64,000 nt of DNA from assembly GCF_023231945.1 (NCBI RefSeq), contig NZ_JAJLJH010000002.1, forward strand, positions 372,001 through 436,000. Direction: 5' to 3'. This DNA is from Scleromatobacter humisilvae. GTDB taxonomy: Bacteria; Pseudomonadota; Gammaproteobacteria; Burkholderiales; Burkholderiaceae_C. The translations under genes and the position numbers were made by a program. Below are positions 1-7,996 of the stretch, in pieces. A model generated the notes under the pieces. That model saw only the letters and a list, made by a program, of their open reading frames with translations, was not told where the DNA came from and made no database searches. The first letter of the stretch is position 1. The number at the start of each line of letters is the position of its first letter.

Positions 1-968
1 AAGCCGCCCGATGGCGTGTTGAGCGACTCCTGCGCCGTCTGCCCCGGATGCGGGCGATCGAAGTTCGCGCCGGTGCGCAGCACGGCCACCCGGTGCAGGT
101 CGAGGCGCCCGGCGGCCGCGCCGCGTCGCAGTGCCTCGTAGGTGGCGTTGTCCTCCTGCTGCGTGGTGCAGTAGGTGCCCTTGCCGTCCGTGAGCAGGCG
201 CGTCCAGCTCGATGCGCGCTCGCCCAGCCGCGTGCCGTGCCACCACGTGTCGCCGGCCAGCGTGTCGCATTGCAGGACCGACGGCGCGGCCTGGGCGGCG
301 GCCTGCGGGTATTGCTTGCGGTAGGCCGCGGCGGTGTCGTTGTCCTCGAGATGGGCATCGCGAGACAGCGCCAGCGCGCGCTGCAGCAGCGCCTCGTCCA
401 GCTGGAACACCTCGGTGCCGTATTCCAGCTTGGGCTTGACCGACGGGTCGGCCGCGCCGATGCCGACGTAGCCGCCCTGCCACTGCGGCGGGGCATCGGC
501 GGCGTCGAACTCCTGCTGCAGGCCGAAATCGACCAGGTAGCGTGCCCAGGCCGCGGCGCCCAGCGTGCCGACGTTCGGATCGATGCCGGCGATGCCGGTG
601 ACGACGAAGTACGTATGCGAGAGGTCGAGCTGCGGGCTCAGCACCAGCGCCATCGTCGAGGCCGCGGCGTTGGCGTGGCCCATGCCGGTGGTCATCACGC
701 AGATGCCCGAGTCGGTGCACTTGATGTCCGGATAGTCCGCCGACAACCCGGCCACCCGAACCGTCTGCTTGATCGGAAGCTGCGCGAGCCAGGGCGCGGC
801 CTCGGGCCCGAACAGCGTGATGACCATCACCTTGACCGGCCTGGTCTTCACAGCGGCGGCGGTGGATGGCGCGGCCGCGACCAGCAACGAGACGGCGGCG
901 GCGATGGCGGCGACGACGCGCCGTGAGGAGGAGGACTGGCGTGACAAGGGGGTTCCCGTTGGAGGCAT
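1..968 (-). CDS. Purine nucleoside permease (NUP family), exported, 3' end cut by window edge
   Basis: This gene runs off the left edge, so its C-terminus is missing; about 322 codons are visible. After a hydrophobic, Ala-rich signal-like segment containing twin arginines (residues about 18-38), the mature part opens with a beta strand reading KVMVITLFGPEA, followed by GMGHANAAAS and TGIAGIDP motifs. These are typical of the NUP/nucleoside-phosphorylase-like fold. The family name comes from a yeast transporter, but bacterial members resemble nucleoside phosphorylases and may bind or cleave nucleosides in the periplasm. I chose the ATG at 968; an in-frame ATG at 977 is equally possible and both have only weak Shine-Dalgarno matches. 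A secreted nucleoside hydrolase lies 5.7 kb away, which fits extracellular nucleoside salvage. The family call is good; the biochemical role is inferred. Confidence 0.85.
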   Translation of the reverse strand, partial: MPPTGTPLSRQSSSSRRVVAAIAAAVSLLVAAAPSTAAAVKTRPVKVMVITLFGPEAAPWLAQLPIKQTVRVAGLSADYPDIKCTDSGICVMTTGMGHANAAASTMALVLSPQLDLSHTYFVVTGIAGIDPNVGTLGAAAWARYLVDFGLQQEFDAADAPPQWQGGYVGIGAADPSVKPKLEYGTEVFQLDEALLQRALALSRDAHLEDNDTAAAYRKQYPQAAAQAAPSVLQCDTLAGDTWWHGTRLGERASSWTRLLTDGKGTYCTTQQEDNATYEALRRGAAAGRLDLHRVAVLRTGANFDRPHPGQTAQESLNTPSGG

Positions 969-1153
969 TCCCCTCATTGTGCGTGCTCGACAGCCTCGCG
1001 CAACCTCAAGCTTCACATCAACTTTCGATTGCACACCCTTGATTGGTTATGCGCATTGCGCTTTAACTTCGCGGTTCAAGTGATTGATTTAAATGAGCCC
1101 ATTTCCTAGAAACAGCTTCATAATAGTGATGTATCCATTTGATCCATAAGGGT

Positions 1154-1867
1154 TCATTGCTTGTCGCCCCGCGCATCCACGGACCCGAACCCCGAGATCG
1201 ACTTGCGCACCGTCGGCTGACCCCAGTAATCGACATGGCCGGCGCCCGAGATCTGCACGCGCAGCGAGTTCACCGTCCACAGCACCGCGTTGCCGACGCC
1301 GCTGATCGACACGTCGGCTCCGCCCGCCCGCAGTTGCTCGGCACCGATCTTTCCCTTGCCCGACACCGACAGCCGGAACTGGTCGACCTTGCCGGCCAGT
1401 TGCCCTTCGCCCGCGCCGGAGATCTCGAAGTTGAGGTTGCTCACCTGCAACTGATCGAAGCGCGCGACGCCGGAGCCGGCCATGCTGACGGTCAGGTGGT
1501 CGCCCGTGATCGGGCCGGGTGCAACGACGTCGTTCGCGCCGGACAACGTCAGCCGGCTCAGGTGGCGCACCCGCACCTCCACCTGCGCGCCGCTGCCGTT
1601 GTTCCAGAATTTCCAGCTGCCCGGCAGGTCGATCTTCAGGCGGCTGCCGCTCAGGCGCACCTCGACCGCTTCCTGGGCGTTCGCGTCGCCGGCCACGAAG
1701 ACCTCGTCGCGGTCGCCCTGCACCAGGCGCACCTGGCCCGCGCCGTCCAGCACGACGTTGTCGAACGGGCCCGGCGCGTAGATCTTGCCCTCGGGCGCCT
1801 GCGCGTGCGCGAGGACGGGCGCGAGCACGAGCGCGGCCAGTACCAGCGGAGAAAGATGGCGGTTCAT
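1154..1867 (-). CDS. Exported DUF2807 (GIN-domain) beta-helix protein
   Basis: The 237-residue product starts with a clear Sec signal peptide (about residues 1-22, ending AHAQA). The rest is a run of short beta-strand repeats with recurring Ser-Gly-x-Gly turns (SGANDV, AGSGVA, SGAGEG, SGKGKI, SGVGNA, SGAGHV, SGFGSV). This is the pattern of the DUF2807 head-domain family, thought to form a beta-helix exposed in the periplasm or on the cell surface. Its ATG overlaps the stop of the LytTR regulator upstream (ATGA, four bases), so it is the third gene of a sensor-regulator operon and is probably co-translated with it. Its molecular function is unknown; a role in envelope sensing or adhesion is inference. 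Confidence 0.85.
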   Translation of the reverse strand: MNRHLSPLVLAALVLAPVLAHAQAPEGKIYAPGPFDNVVLDGAGQVRLVQGDRDEVFVAGDANAQEAVEVRLSGSRLKIDLPGSWKFWNNGSGAQVEVRVRHLSRLTLSGANDVVAPGPITGDHLTVSMAGSGVARFDQLQVSNLNFEISGAGEGQLAGKVDQFRLSVSGKGKIGAEQLRAGGADVSISGVGNAVLWTVNSLRVQISGAGHVDYWGQPTVRKSISGFGSVDARGDKQ

Positions 1868-2610
1868 ATCGATTGCTCCCTGAGCTTCCTGGAAACGTCG
1901 CGGTTGGCGGTGATGAGCGTGCCGTCGGTCATGCGCGCGACGAGCTGCGAGTTCTCGTCGGGCGTCAGCGACTCGACGAAGTCGAGGTTGACGATGCAGC
2001 TGCGGTGCAGCTTGACGAAGCGGGCCGGATCGAGCTTCTGCTCGAAGGTGACGATGGGCAGCCGCACCAGGTAGCTCTTGCCCTTGACGGCCAGCGCGGT
2101 GTACTTGGTGTCGGAGCGCAGGTACTCGATCGCGTCGACGTTGATCGGGAAGATGCGGCCCTGGTCGCGCACCAGCACACGCGTCAGCGGCGCGCCGTCG
2201 GGCGTCTGCAGCGCGTCGACCGTGCCGGCCAGCGGGGCCTGGGCCTCGCGCTGCACGTGGTTGATCGCCTCGACGAAGCGCTCGTGCGTGAACGGCTTGA
2301 GCAGGTAGTCGACGGCGTGCAGCTCGAACGCGGTCAGCGCGTGCTCGTCGTAGGCCGTGGTGAAGATCACCGACGGCTGGTGGGCGTCGCCGGCCAGTGC
2401 CTGCAGCACCTGCAGGCCGGTCAGCACGGGCATCTGGATGTCCATCAGCACCAGGTCGGGCCGCAGCGCGCGGATCTGCGCCAGCGCGCTGGCGCCGTCG
2501 CCGCAGGTGGCCACGAGTTGCAGCGAGGGCATCTGCGCGACCCAGTCGGCCAGCGCCTCGGCGGCGAGCGGTTCGTCCTCGGCGATGAGCACTTTGGTGA
2601 GTTCGGTCAT
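1864..2610 (-). CDS. LytTR-family response regulator
   Basis: The 248-residue protein has an N-terminal receiver domain with the acidic pair Glu11-Asp12, the phospho-acceptor Asp57 in LVLMD, and the KPF motif. A C-terminal LytTR DNA-binding domain (about residues 145-245) follows, with the family pattern FVKLHRSCIVNL. It is the partner of the LytS-type kinase encoded just upstream, whose stop overlaps this start as ATGA. It in turn overlaps the DUF2807 gene downstream in the same way. Regulators of this AlgR/LytR class bind direct repeats and often control envelope or virulence genes. The targets here are not known, but the co-transcribed DUF2807 gene is one obvious candidate. Confidence 0.95.
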   Translation of the reverse strand: MTELTKVLIAEDEPLAAEALADWVAQMPSLQLVATCGDGASALAQIRALRPDLVLMDIQMPVLTGLQVLQALAGDAHQPSVIFTTAYDEHALTAFELHAVDYLLKPFTHERFVEAINHVQREAQAPLAGTVDALQTPDGAPLTRVLVRDQGRIFPINVDAIEYLRSDTKYTALAVKGKSYLVRLPIVTFEQKLDPARFVKLHRSCIVNLDFVESLTPDENSQLVARMTDGTLITANRDVSRKLREQSI

Positions 2611-3713
2611 GGTTGCGGTATCCAGAGATCGACGCGGAAGCCCGCGCCGGGTTGGGTGCGAATCTGCAGGCGGGCGCGGCCGTCGTAGTCGAGCGCGAAG
2701 CGGCGGCGCAGCGCGGTCAGGCCAATGCCGGAGCGGGCGGGCGCCGGGTCGTCCAGCCGGGCGGGCTCGCAGCCGGCGCCGTCGTCTTCCACGCTCAGCT
2801 CCAGGCCCTGGTTCATCAGGTTGCGCGCGCTGCGGATGCCCACGCGGCCGCCATCGACGCGCGGCGCGATGCCGTGCTGGATGGCGTTCTCCACCAGCGG
2901 CTGCAGGCTCAGCGGCGGGATCTCGTCGGCGAACGTGTCGGGATCGAGTTCCCATTCGACGCGCAGCCGCTTGCCCAGGCGCAGGCTCTCGAGCGCCAGG
3001 TAGTCGCGCACGAACTCGATCTCGTCGCCCAGCGGCACGCGGTCGGACGCGCTGCGCTTGGTGTCGAGCACATAGCGCAGCATGCCCGAGAAGCGCATCA
3101 ACGCGGCCTCGGCCTGCTTGGCGTCCTTGCGCGTCAGGGCGATCAGCGAGTTGAGCGTGTTGAACAGGAAGTGCGGATTGAGCTTGCCGCTGATCACCGC
3201 CAGCTCGGCGCGCGCCAGCGCGGACTCGGCCTGCGCCGCGGCCAGCGACGCCGCGCGCGCCCGCCGCGCCTGCAGCCAGGCGGTGAACGCCGTGGCGATG
3301 GCCGCGTAGGCGATCACGCCCCAGATCGCGCGCCACAGCACGGTCTGCACGAGCATCACGTTGGCATAGACGTGTCCGTACAGGAGCGTCGAGACGGTGT
3401 AGTCGCACGCCTGCCAGGCAACGCCGAACACGATCGCCCCGACCACGTGCAGCACGACCTCGAGCGCCGTGCCGCGCTGCCCGTCCTGCACCCGGTGCAC
3501 CCACGGGAACACGCCCACGCCCAGCAGCATCGGCGGCCACAGGCTCAGCGTGGCCTGGTAGACGGCCTGCCACAGCTGCCACAGGCCACGCTGGAATTCG
3601 GCGCCGGCCAGCACGTACAGCAGCCAGGCGACCGCGCAGGCGCAGGCGTAGGCGATCCACAGCGAACGGCGGCTGCCGTCGTCGGGGGTGGTGGGAGCGA
3701 TGTTCCGGGACAT
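2607..3713 (-). CDS. LytS/YehU-type sensor histidine kinase
   Basis: The 368-residue inner-membrane protein has several hydrophobic segments between about residues 20 and 160, a short coiled region rich in Ala and Arg, then the His_kinase domain. The phospho-accepting box is NPHFLFNTLN, and the ATP-binding part contains LVENAIQHG and a Gly-rich GIGLTALRRR motif. There is no separate periplasmic sensor domain, so the membrane helices probably sense the signal. The frame stays open upstream of 3713, but ATG 3713 gives a product beginning just before the first membrane segment and is preferred. It heads an operon kinase-regulator-DUF2807 in which each junction is a four-base ATGA overlap. The gene is divergent from the sulfur fusion gene at 3988. 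Confidence 0.93.
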   Translation of the reverse strand: MSRNIAPTTPDDGSRRSLWIAYACACAVAWLLYVLAGAEFQRGLWQLWQAVYQATLSLWPPMLLGVGVFPWVHRVQDGQRGTALEVVLHVVGAIVFGVAWQACDYTVSTLLYGHVYANVMLVQTVLWRAIWGVIAYAAIATAFTAWLQARRARAASLAAAQAESALARAELAVISGKLNPHFLFNTLNSLIALTRKDAKQAEAALMRFSGMLRYVLDTKRSASDRVPLGDEIEFVRDYLALESLRLGKRLRVEWELDPDTFADEIPPLSLQPLVENAIQHGIAPRVDGGRVGIRSARNLMNQGLELSVEDDGAGCEPARLDDPAPARSGIGLTALRRRFALDYDGRARLQIRTQPGAGFRVDLWIPQP

Positions 3714-3873
3714 GGCGCCATGGTACGTAACCGGCTGCCCGCCGCGGGCGCCGCGGGACGGATTGCGGGAATCTGCGACCGGAATGCGGTTGGCCGCGCC
3801 GGGGTGATGCCGCAGGCGGCCCGTCCGGCCCGGGCGACCGGAAATGACTTTCCAAATCCACGCCGTTGAGCTG

Positions 3874-3914
3874 GCCAATTTGGCAACATGTTCCCGATTC
3901 AGCGCCAATTCTGG
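3874..3914 (+). repeat. Direct repeat GCCAATT(c)TGG, 30-bp spacing
   Basis: GCCAATTTGG at 3874-3883 recurs as GCCAATTCTGG at 3904-3914. The repeats start exactly 30 bp apart, about three helical turns, in the divergent intergenic region between the LytS-type kinase and the sulfur fusion gene. The second copy ends just before the candidate -35 box at 3919. The layout suits a transcription-factor binding site, but no factor is identified and chance is possible. Confidence 0.35.
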
Positions 3915-3918
3915 AATG

Positions 3919-3947
3919 TTGTTTCAGCGCCTCGCCGATACGATAGT
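3919..3947 (+). promoter_or_regulatory. Candidate sigma70 promoter for the desulfurase-dioxygenase-rhodanese gene
   Basis: TTGTTT at 3919-3924 and GATAGT at 3942-3947 are separated by 17 bases and match the consensus at four positions each. A start site near 3954 would leave a leader of about 34 bases before the ATG at 3988. The sequence around it is noticeably more AT-rich than the flanking genes. This is a pattern match only. Confidence 0.4.
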
Positions 3948-3987
3948 TCCCCATGCCTTCTCGGCACCCACCCGGAGCCCCGACGCC

Positions 3988-6258
3988 ATGGAAATCTATC
4001 TCGACGCCAACGCCACCACCCCCGTGCTGCCGCAGGCGCGCCAAGCCGCCCTCGCGGCGATGGCCGAGGACTACGGCAACCCGAGCAGCATCCACAGCAC
4101 CGGGTTGCGGGCGCGCTCGCTGATCGACGACGTCCGCGCCCGCGCGCGCCGCGTGCTGGGCGCGCCGACCGGGCGGCTGCTGTTCACCAGCGGGGCCACC
4201 GAGGGCATCCAGACGGCGGTGCTGTCCGCGCTGGTCGCGCTGCGCGACCGCCGCGACCGCGGCGAGGCCATCCCGCCGCTGTTGCTGTACGGCGCGACCG
4301 AGCACAAGGCCGTGCCCGAATCGCTGCGCCACTGGAATGCCTTGCTCGAACTCGGGCTGCAGGTGCAGGCGATCCCGGTCGGCGGCGACGGACGCCACGA
4401 CCTGGCCTGGCTGCGCGAGCGCGCGCCGCTGGCGGGCCTGGTCTGCACGATGGCCGCCAACAACGAGACCGGCATCATCAGCGACCTCGACGGCATCGAG
4501 CAGGCGCTGGCGACCAGCCCGGCGCTCTGGCTGGTCGACGGCGTGCAGGCGCTGGGCAAGCTGTCGCTGCACCTGGCCCGGCGCCGCATCGACTACGCGC
4601 CCTTCTCCGGCCACAAGCTGTACGCGCCCAAGGGCATCGGCCTGCTGTACGTGCGCGACGGCGTGCCGTTCACGCCGCTGATGGCCGGCGGCGGGCAGGA
4701 GGCGGCGCAGCGCTCCGGCACCGAGAACATGACCGGCGTCGCCGCGCTCGGCGCCGTGCTGGCGGCGCTCGAGGATGGCGGCACCTTCCGCGACGCCGCC
4801 ACGCTGCGGGCCTGGCGCGACCGGCTCGCCGACACGCTCGTGGAAGCTTTCCCGACGCTCGTCTTCAACGCGCCGCCGGCGTTGTGCCTGCCCACCACGC
4901 TCAATTTCTCCGTGCCAGGCCTCGCCTCCAAGCTGCTGCTGGACCTGTTCGACGCCGCCGACGTCCGCGTCAGCGGCGGCTCGGCCTGCAGCGCCTCGAA
5001 GGCGCAGCCCAGCTACGTGCTGGAGGCGATGGGCCTGCCGGCCTGGCAGACCGCGTCGGCCGTGCGACTGTCCTTCGGCCCCGCCGCCGACGACGAGTTC
5101 ATCGCCGAGGCCTGCGAACGCATCCGCGCCTGCGGCAAGTCGCTGCGCGAGTGCTGCCTCGTGCCCAGCCAGCCGCGCACGCTGGCCGCCGAGGGCCTGA
5201 CGCGCTTCATCGTCGACGGCGCCTGCTGCTACCTGCTGGCCGACGCCGCCAGCCGGCGCTGCGTCGTCATCGATCCGCTGCCCGAGCTCAGCACCCGCCT
5301 GGCCGACCTGCTGCACTGCCAGGGCTATACGCTCGCCGCGGTGCTGGACACCCACAGCCATGGCGACCACGCGTCGTCCGCCGGCGAGCTGCGCGCCGCG
5401 CTCGCCGACCAGATGGACGCCATCGGCCCGCTGGAGGCGCTCGGCTGGCCGGAAGGGGCGCGCGCGATCGAGCTGGGCAGCCTGTCGCTGACGCGGCTGG
5501 CCATCCCCGGCCACACGCTCGATTCGACGGCCTATCTGCTGCACGACGCCAAAGGCCTGCGCCTGGCCTTCGTGGGCGACACGGTGATGCCCGGCGCACT
5601 CGGCCGCAGCGATTTCGAGCAGAGCGCCCCGCTGTCGTTCGGCGGATCGCTGCTCAAGCTGGCGCAGGTCGTCGGTCCGGCAACGCTGCTGCTGCCCGGC
5701 CACGACTACGACGACCGCTTCGCCAGCACGTTGGCCACTGAGCGCCGCGCGCAGCCGCTGGTGGCGCGCGTGCTGGGCGGCGGGCTGGACGCCGCCGGCT
5801 TCGCCGCGGCCAAGGCCGATCTCGAGCGCGACCTGGGCCTGACCGGCTACCAGACGCTGGCCTGCGGCGCGCGCCTCGAACCGCGCGACGATGCGCTGTC
5901 CCAGGAGTTGACGCCGGCGGCGCTGCAGGCGCTGCTGCGCGCGCATCCCGACCTGCTGTTCGTCGACGTCCGCGAGGGCTACGAGCAGCGCCTCGGGCAC
6001 GCGCCGGCGCTGGCGGCTCCCCAGGTGCGCCACCAGGCGATCGCGTTGTCGCAGCTGCCGCAGGCGCTGCCTGACTGGCTCGCGCTGCCCGCGCCGACGC
6101 CGGTGGTGTTCTACTGCCGCAGCGGCAATCGCAGCGCGCAGGCGGCCGGCGCGCTGCGTCGCCTGGGGCACGACAACGCCTGGAGCCTGGCGGGCGGCGT
6201 GGCCCTGTGGCGGCCGGAATCCGTCGACGAGCCCCAGTCCGCCGCGGCGCTCGGCTGA
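3988..6258 (+). CDS. Cysteine desulfurase - persulfide dioxygenase - rhodanese triple-domain fusion
   Basis: The 756-residue protein joins three sulfur-handling domains. Residues 1-390 are a class V aminotransferase/cysteine desulfurase of the NifS/IscS type: PLP lysine Lys210 in SGHKLYAPKG and the persulfide-forming Cys334 in GGSACSAS. Residues about 405-630 are a metallo-beta-lactamase fold closest to ETHE1 persulfide dioxygenases: His456-x-His458-x-Asp460-His461, then PGHT, FVGDTVMPGALGRSDF and PGHDYDDR, which line up with iron-ligand and substrate-loop motifs of that family. Residues about 635-745 are a rhodanese domain with active-site Cys710 in CRSGNRSAQ. All three sets of catalytic residues look intact. 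I start at ATG 3988 because the desulfurase motif MEIYLDANATTP begins there. Dioxygenase-rhodanese fusions are known; adding a desulfurase suggests persulfide made from cysteine is passed on and oxidised to sulfite or thiosulfate. That channel is inference. Confidence 0.93.
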   Translation: MEIYLDANATTPVLPQARQAALAAMAEDYGNPSSIHSTGLRARSLIDDVRARARRVLGAPTGRLLFTSGATEGIQTAVLSALVALRDRRDRGEAIPPLLLYGATEHKAVPESLRHWNALLELGLQVQAIPVGGDGRHDLAWLRERAPLAGLVCTMAANNETGIISDLDGIEQALATSPALWLVDGVQALGKLSLHLARRRIDYAPFSGHKLYAPKGIGLLYVRDGVPFTPLMAGGGQEAAQRSGTENMTGVAALGAVLAALEDGGTFRDAATLRAWRDRLADTLVEAFPTLVFNAPPALCLPTTLNFSVPGLASKLLLDLFDAADVRVSGGSACSASKAQPSYVLEAMGLPAWQTASAVRLSFGPAADDEFIAEACERIRACGKSLRECCLVPSQPRTLAAEGLTRFIVDGACCYLLADAASRRCVVIDPLPELSTRLADLLHCQGYTLAAVLDTHSHGDHASSAGELRAALADQMDAIGPLEALGWPEGARAIELGSLSLTRLAIPGHTLDSTAYLLHDAKGLRLAFVGDTVMPGALGRSDFEQSAPLSFGGSLLKLAQVVGPATLLLPGHDYDDRFASTLATERRAQPLVARVLGGGLDAAGFAAAKADLERDLGLTGYQTLACGARLEPRDDALSQELTPAALQALLRAHPDLLFVDVREGYEQRLGHAPALAAPQVRHQAIALSQLPQALPDWLALPAPTPVVFYCRSGNRSAQAAGALRRLGHDNAWSLAGGVALWRPESVDEPQSAAALG

Positions 6259-6362
6259 CCGCCCGAAACGCTCTACCACAGGTTCATGCGGTCCTGACGC
6301 CACAGCAGGGTCGTCGCGGAGGCGTATGCTCGCGCCCTTTCCCGTTTTCGAGAGGTTTCCTC

Positions 6363-6626
6363 ATGGCTACTGCAGCACCCGCCAAGACTTCCGCCTTCAT
6401 GAAGGCCCTCAAGCCGAGCCCGGCCCTCGCCGCCATCGTCGGCAGCGAACCGTTGCCGCGCACCGCGGTCACCAAGGCCCTGTGGGACTACATCAAGGCC
6501 CACAACCTGCAGAACCCGGCCAACAAGCGCAACATCCTGTGCGATGCCAAGCTCAAGGCCGTGATGGGCAAGGACGAGGTCACGATGTTCGAGATGACCG
6601 GCCTGGTCGGCAAGCACCTGAGCTGA
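6363..6626 (+). CDS. SWIB/MDM2 domain protein
   Basis: This 87-residue protein is almost entirely one SWIB domain: the Lys/Ala-rich N-terminus is followed by LWDYIKAHNLQNP, the NKRNI motif and a C-terminal MFEMTGLVGKHL helix. SWIB domains occur in eukaryotic chromatin remodellers. Stand-alone copies are also found in Chlamydia and many Betaproteobacteria, where they are thought to bind DNA or topology-related proteins. A GAGAGG Shine-Dalgarno sequence lies seven bases before the ATG. The gene follows the sulfur fusion gene by 104 bases, so it may have its own promoter, and it converges on the nucleoside hydrolase. The function in bacteria is not established. Confidence 0.92.
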   Translation: MATAAPAKTSAFMKALKPSPALAAIVGSEPLPRTAVTKALWDYIKAHNLQNPANKRNILCDAKLKAVMGKDEVTMFEMTGLVGKHLS

Positions 6627-6663
6627 GCCTCGCCGCGTCGCGCGCCTCCGCGCGTGACGCGCC

Positions 6664-7773
6664 TCAGCGCGCGGGCGCCCTGCCCGCGCTCAGCAGCTTC
6701 ACGGTCAAGCGCTCGAAGCGCGGCACGTCCACGTCCTGCACGACCTCGACTTCGCGCTCGCCCAGGCCCGGGCCGCGGCCAAGCGGCCAGCTGAGCGTGC
6801 TGCCGTAGTCGGCGCCGTCGCCGGCCGCCACGTCCTCCAGCATCTTCTGGCTTCGCTTGACCAGCGACGGATCGAGCCACACCGCGGCCGCGAGCTCGTC
6901 CCACATCGGGAAGCCCTCGCCGAAGCGCGCGACATAACTCGCCACCGGCGTCTTCGCCTGGCCGATCTCGGCGTAGAGCGCCTTGCTGAAGAAGGTGCGC
7001 GTGGTCGGATCGACCGGGATCTGCACGACCCGCGGCCACGCCTCGTGCAGCACCGCCGAGGCTGCCTCGGCGTCCCACAGCATGTTGAACTCGCGCCGCG
7101 GCGAATGCGCGTATTCGTCGGCGAAGCTGTTGTCGGCCGCCACCGGGTTGAAGCTGCCGCCCATGAACACGAGCTCGCGCGTAGCCGCGGCGAGGCCCGG
7201 GTCGAGCCGGCTGGCCAGCGCCAGGTCGGTCAGCGCGCCGCCCATCCACAGCGTCACCCGGCCCGGATGGGCGTGCACGGTGCGGATCATGAAGTCGACG
7301 CCGCTTTCGGCCTGCGCCTTCAGCGACGGGGGGCCGGCAGCCAGCGGCGGCACCAGGAAGGGGTCGGCGTGGTACTCGGCGCGCGGCTGGCCGCCGAACG
7401 AGTCCGTCCAGGCCCCCTTCCACACCAGCGGGCCGTAACGGCGCTCCCAGGCCTTCATGCGGGCCGCGCTGTTGAGCAACGGGAACTCGGCGCCGGCATA
7501 GACGGGCACCTCGGGCCGGCCGACCAGCTCCAGCATGCGCAGCGTCTGCGCGATCTCCTCCTCGCGCCAGCCGTCGCCGCTGCTGACGACGATGCCCAGC
7601 ACGTCGACGTCGGGCGCCTGCAGCAGCATCAGCACGGAGTTCATGTTGCTGCCGCCGGGGCCGAACATGTCCTGGTCGACGATGACGAGGCGGTGGCCGT
7701 CGGCGGCCGACGACGGCGCGCTGCCGGTGGCAAGCAGCAGGGCCGCCAGGGCGGCGGCGAGGCAACGGATCAT
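6664..7773 (-). CDS. Exported inosine/uridine-preferring nucleoside hydrolase family protein
   Basis: The 369-residue product has a Sec signal peptide (MIRCLAAALAALLLATGSAPSSAA). It then shows IUNH-fold landmarks: PVYAGAEFPLL, MGGALTDLALA, VFMGGSFN, EFNMLWDAEAA and PVDPTTRTFF. These enzymes cleave the N-glycosidic bond of nucleosides using a calcium-bound water. The usual calcium motif DTDPGxDDA is replaced by DQDMFGPGGSNMN, so one or more metal ligands differ and activity or specificity may be altered. I use ATG 7773, where the signal peptide starts cleanly; an upstream ATG at 7791 would add six residues. The presence of a second exported nucleoside-related protein at the left edge suggests periplasmic nucleoside scavenging. 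Confidence 0.85.
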   Translation of the reverse strand: MIRCLAAALAALLLATGSAPSSAADGHRLVIVDQDMFGPGGSNMNSVLMLLQAPDVDVLGIVVSSGDGWREEEIAQTLRMLELVGRPEVPVYAGAEFPLLNSAARMKAWERRYGPLVWKGAWTDSFGGQPRAEYHADPFLVPPLAAGPPSLKAQAESGVDFMIRTVHAHPGRVTLWMGGALTDLALASRLDPGLAAATRELVFMGGSFNPVAADNSFADEYAHSPRREFNMLWDAEAASAVLHEAWPRVVQIPVDPTTRTFFSKALYAEIGQAKTPVASYVARFGEGFPMWDELAAAVWLDPSLVKRSQKMLEDVAAGDGADYGSTLSWPLGRGPGLGEREVEVVQDVDVPRFERLTVKLLSAGRAPAR

Positions 7774-7996
7774 CGGAGGCCTTTCGGGCAAAATCGGGAT
7801 GGGGCGACGGCAAGCAAGCGCCGTACCGCCGAGTATCCGGAATGCCTGTCAGGACCTATCATCGGTGGACTGAGCACACCCTGACCTGTCGGCAATTCCA
7901 TACTGATCAGCAGTCATTATCGGCACCCCGCTGGCCGGGAGCCGGCAAGCTGAGCCATGCTTGCGTTCTTTGGCAGGACCACGCTCCGGAACCTCG

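Noticed and set aside
6627-6663. CGCGTCGCGCG/CGCGCGTGACGCG imperfect hairpin between SWIB and nucleoside hydrolase genes
   Set aside because: Pairing needs a two-base bulge and lacks a T run; in this base composition it is not distinctive.
7902-7914. Short palindrome ACTGATCAGCAGT upstream of lpxO
   Set aside because: Only four outer bases pair symmetrically around a common TGATCA; too weak to call an operator.
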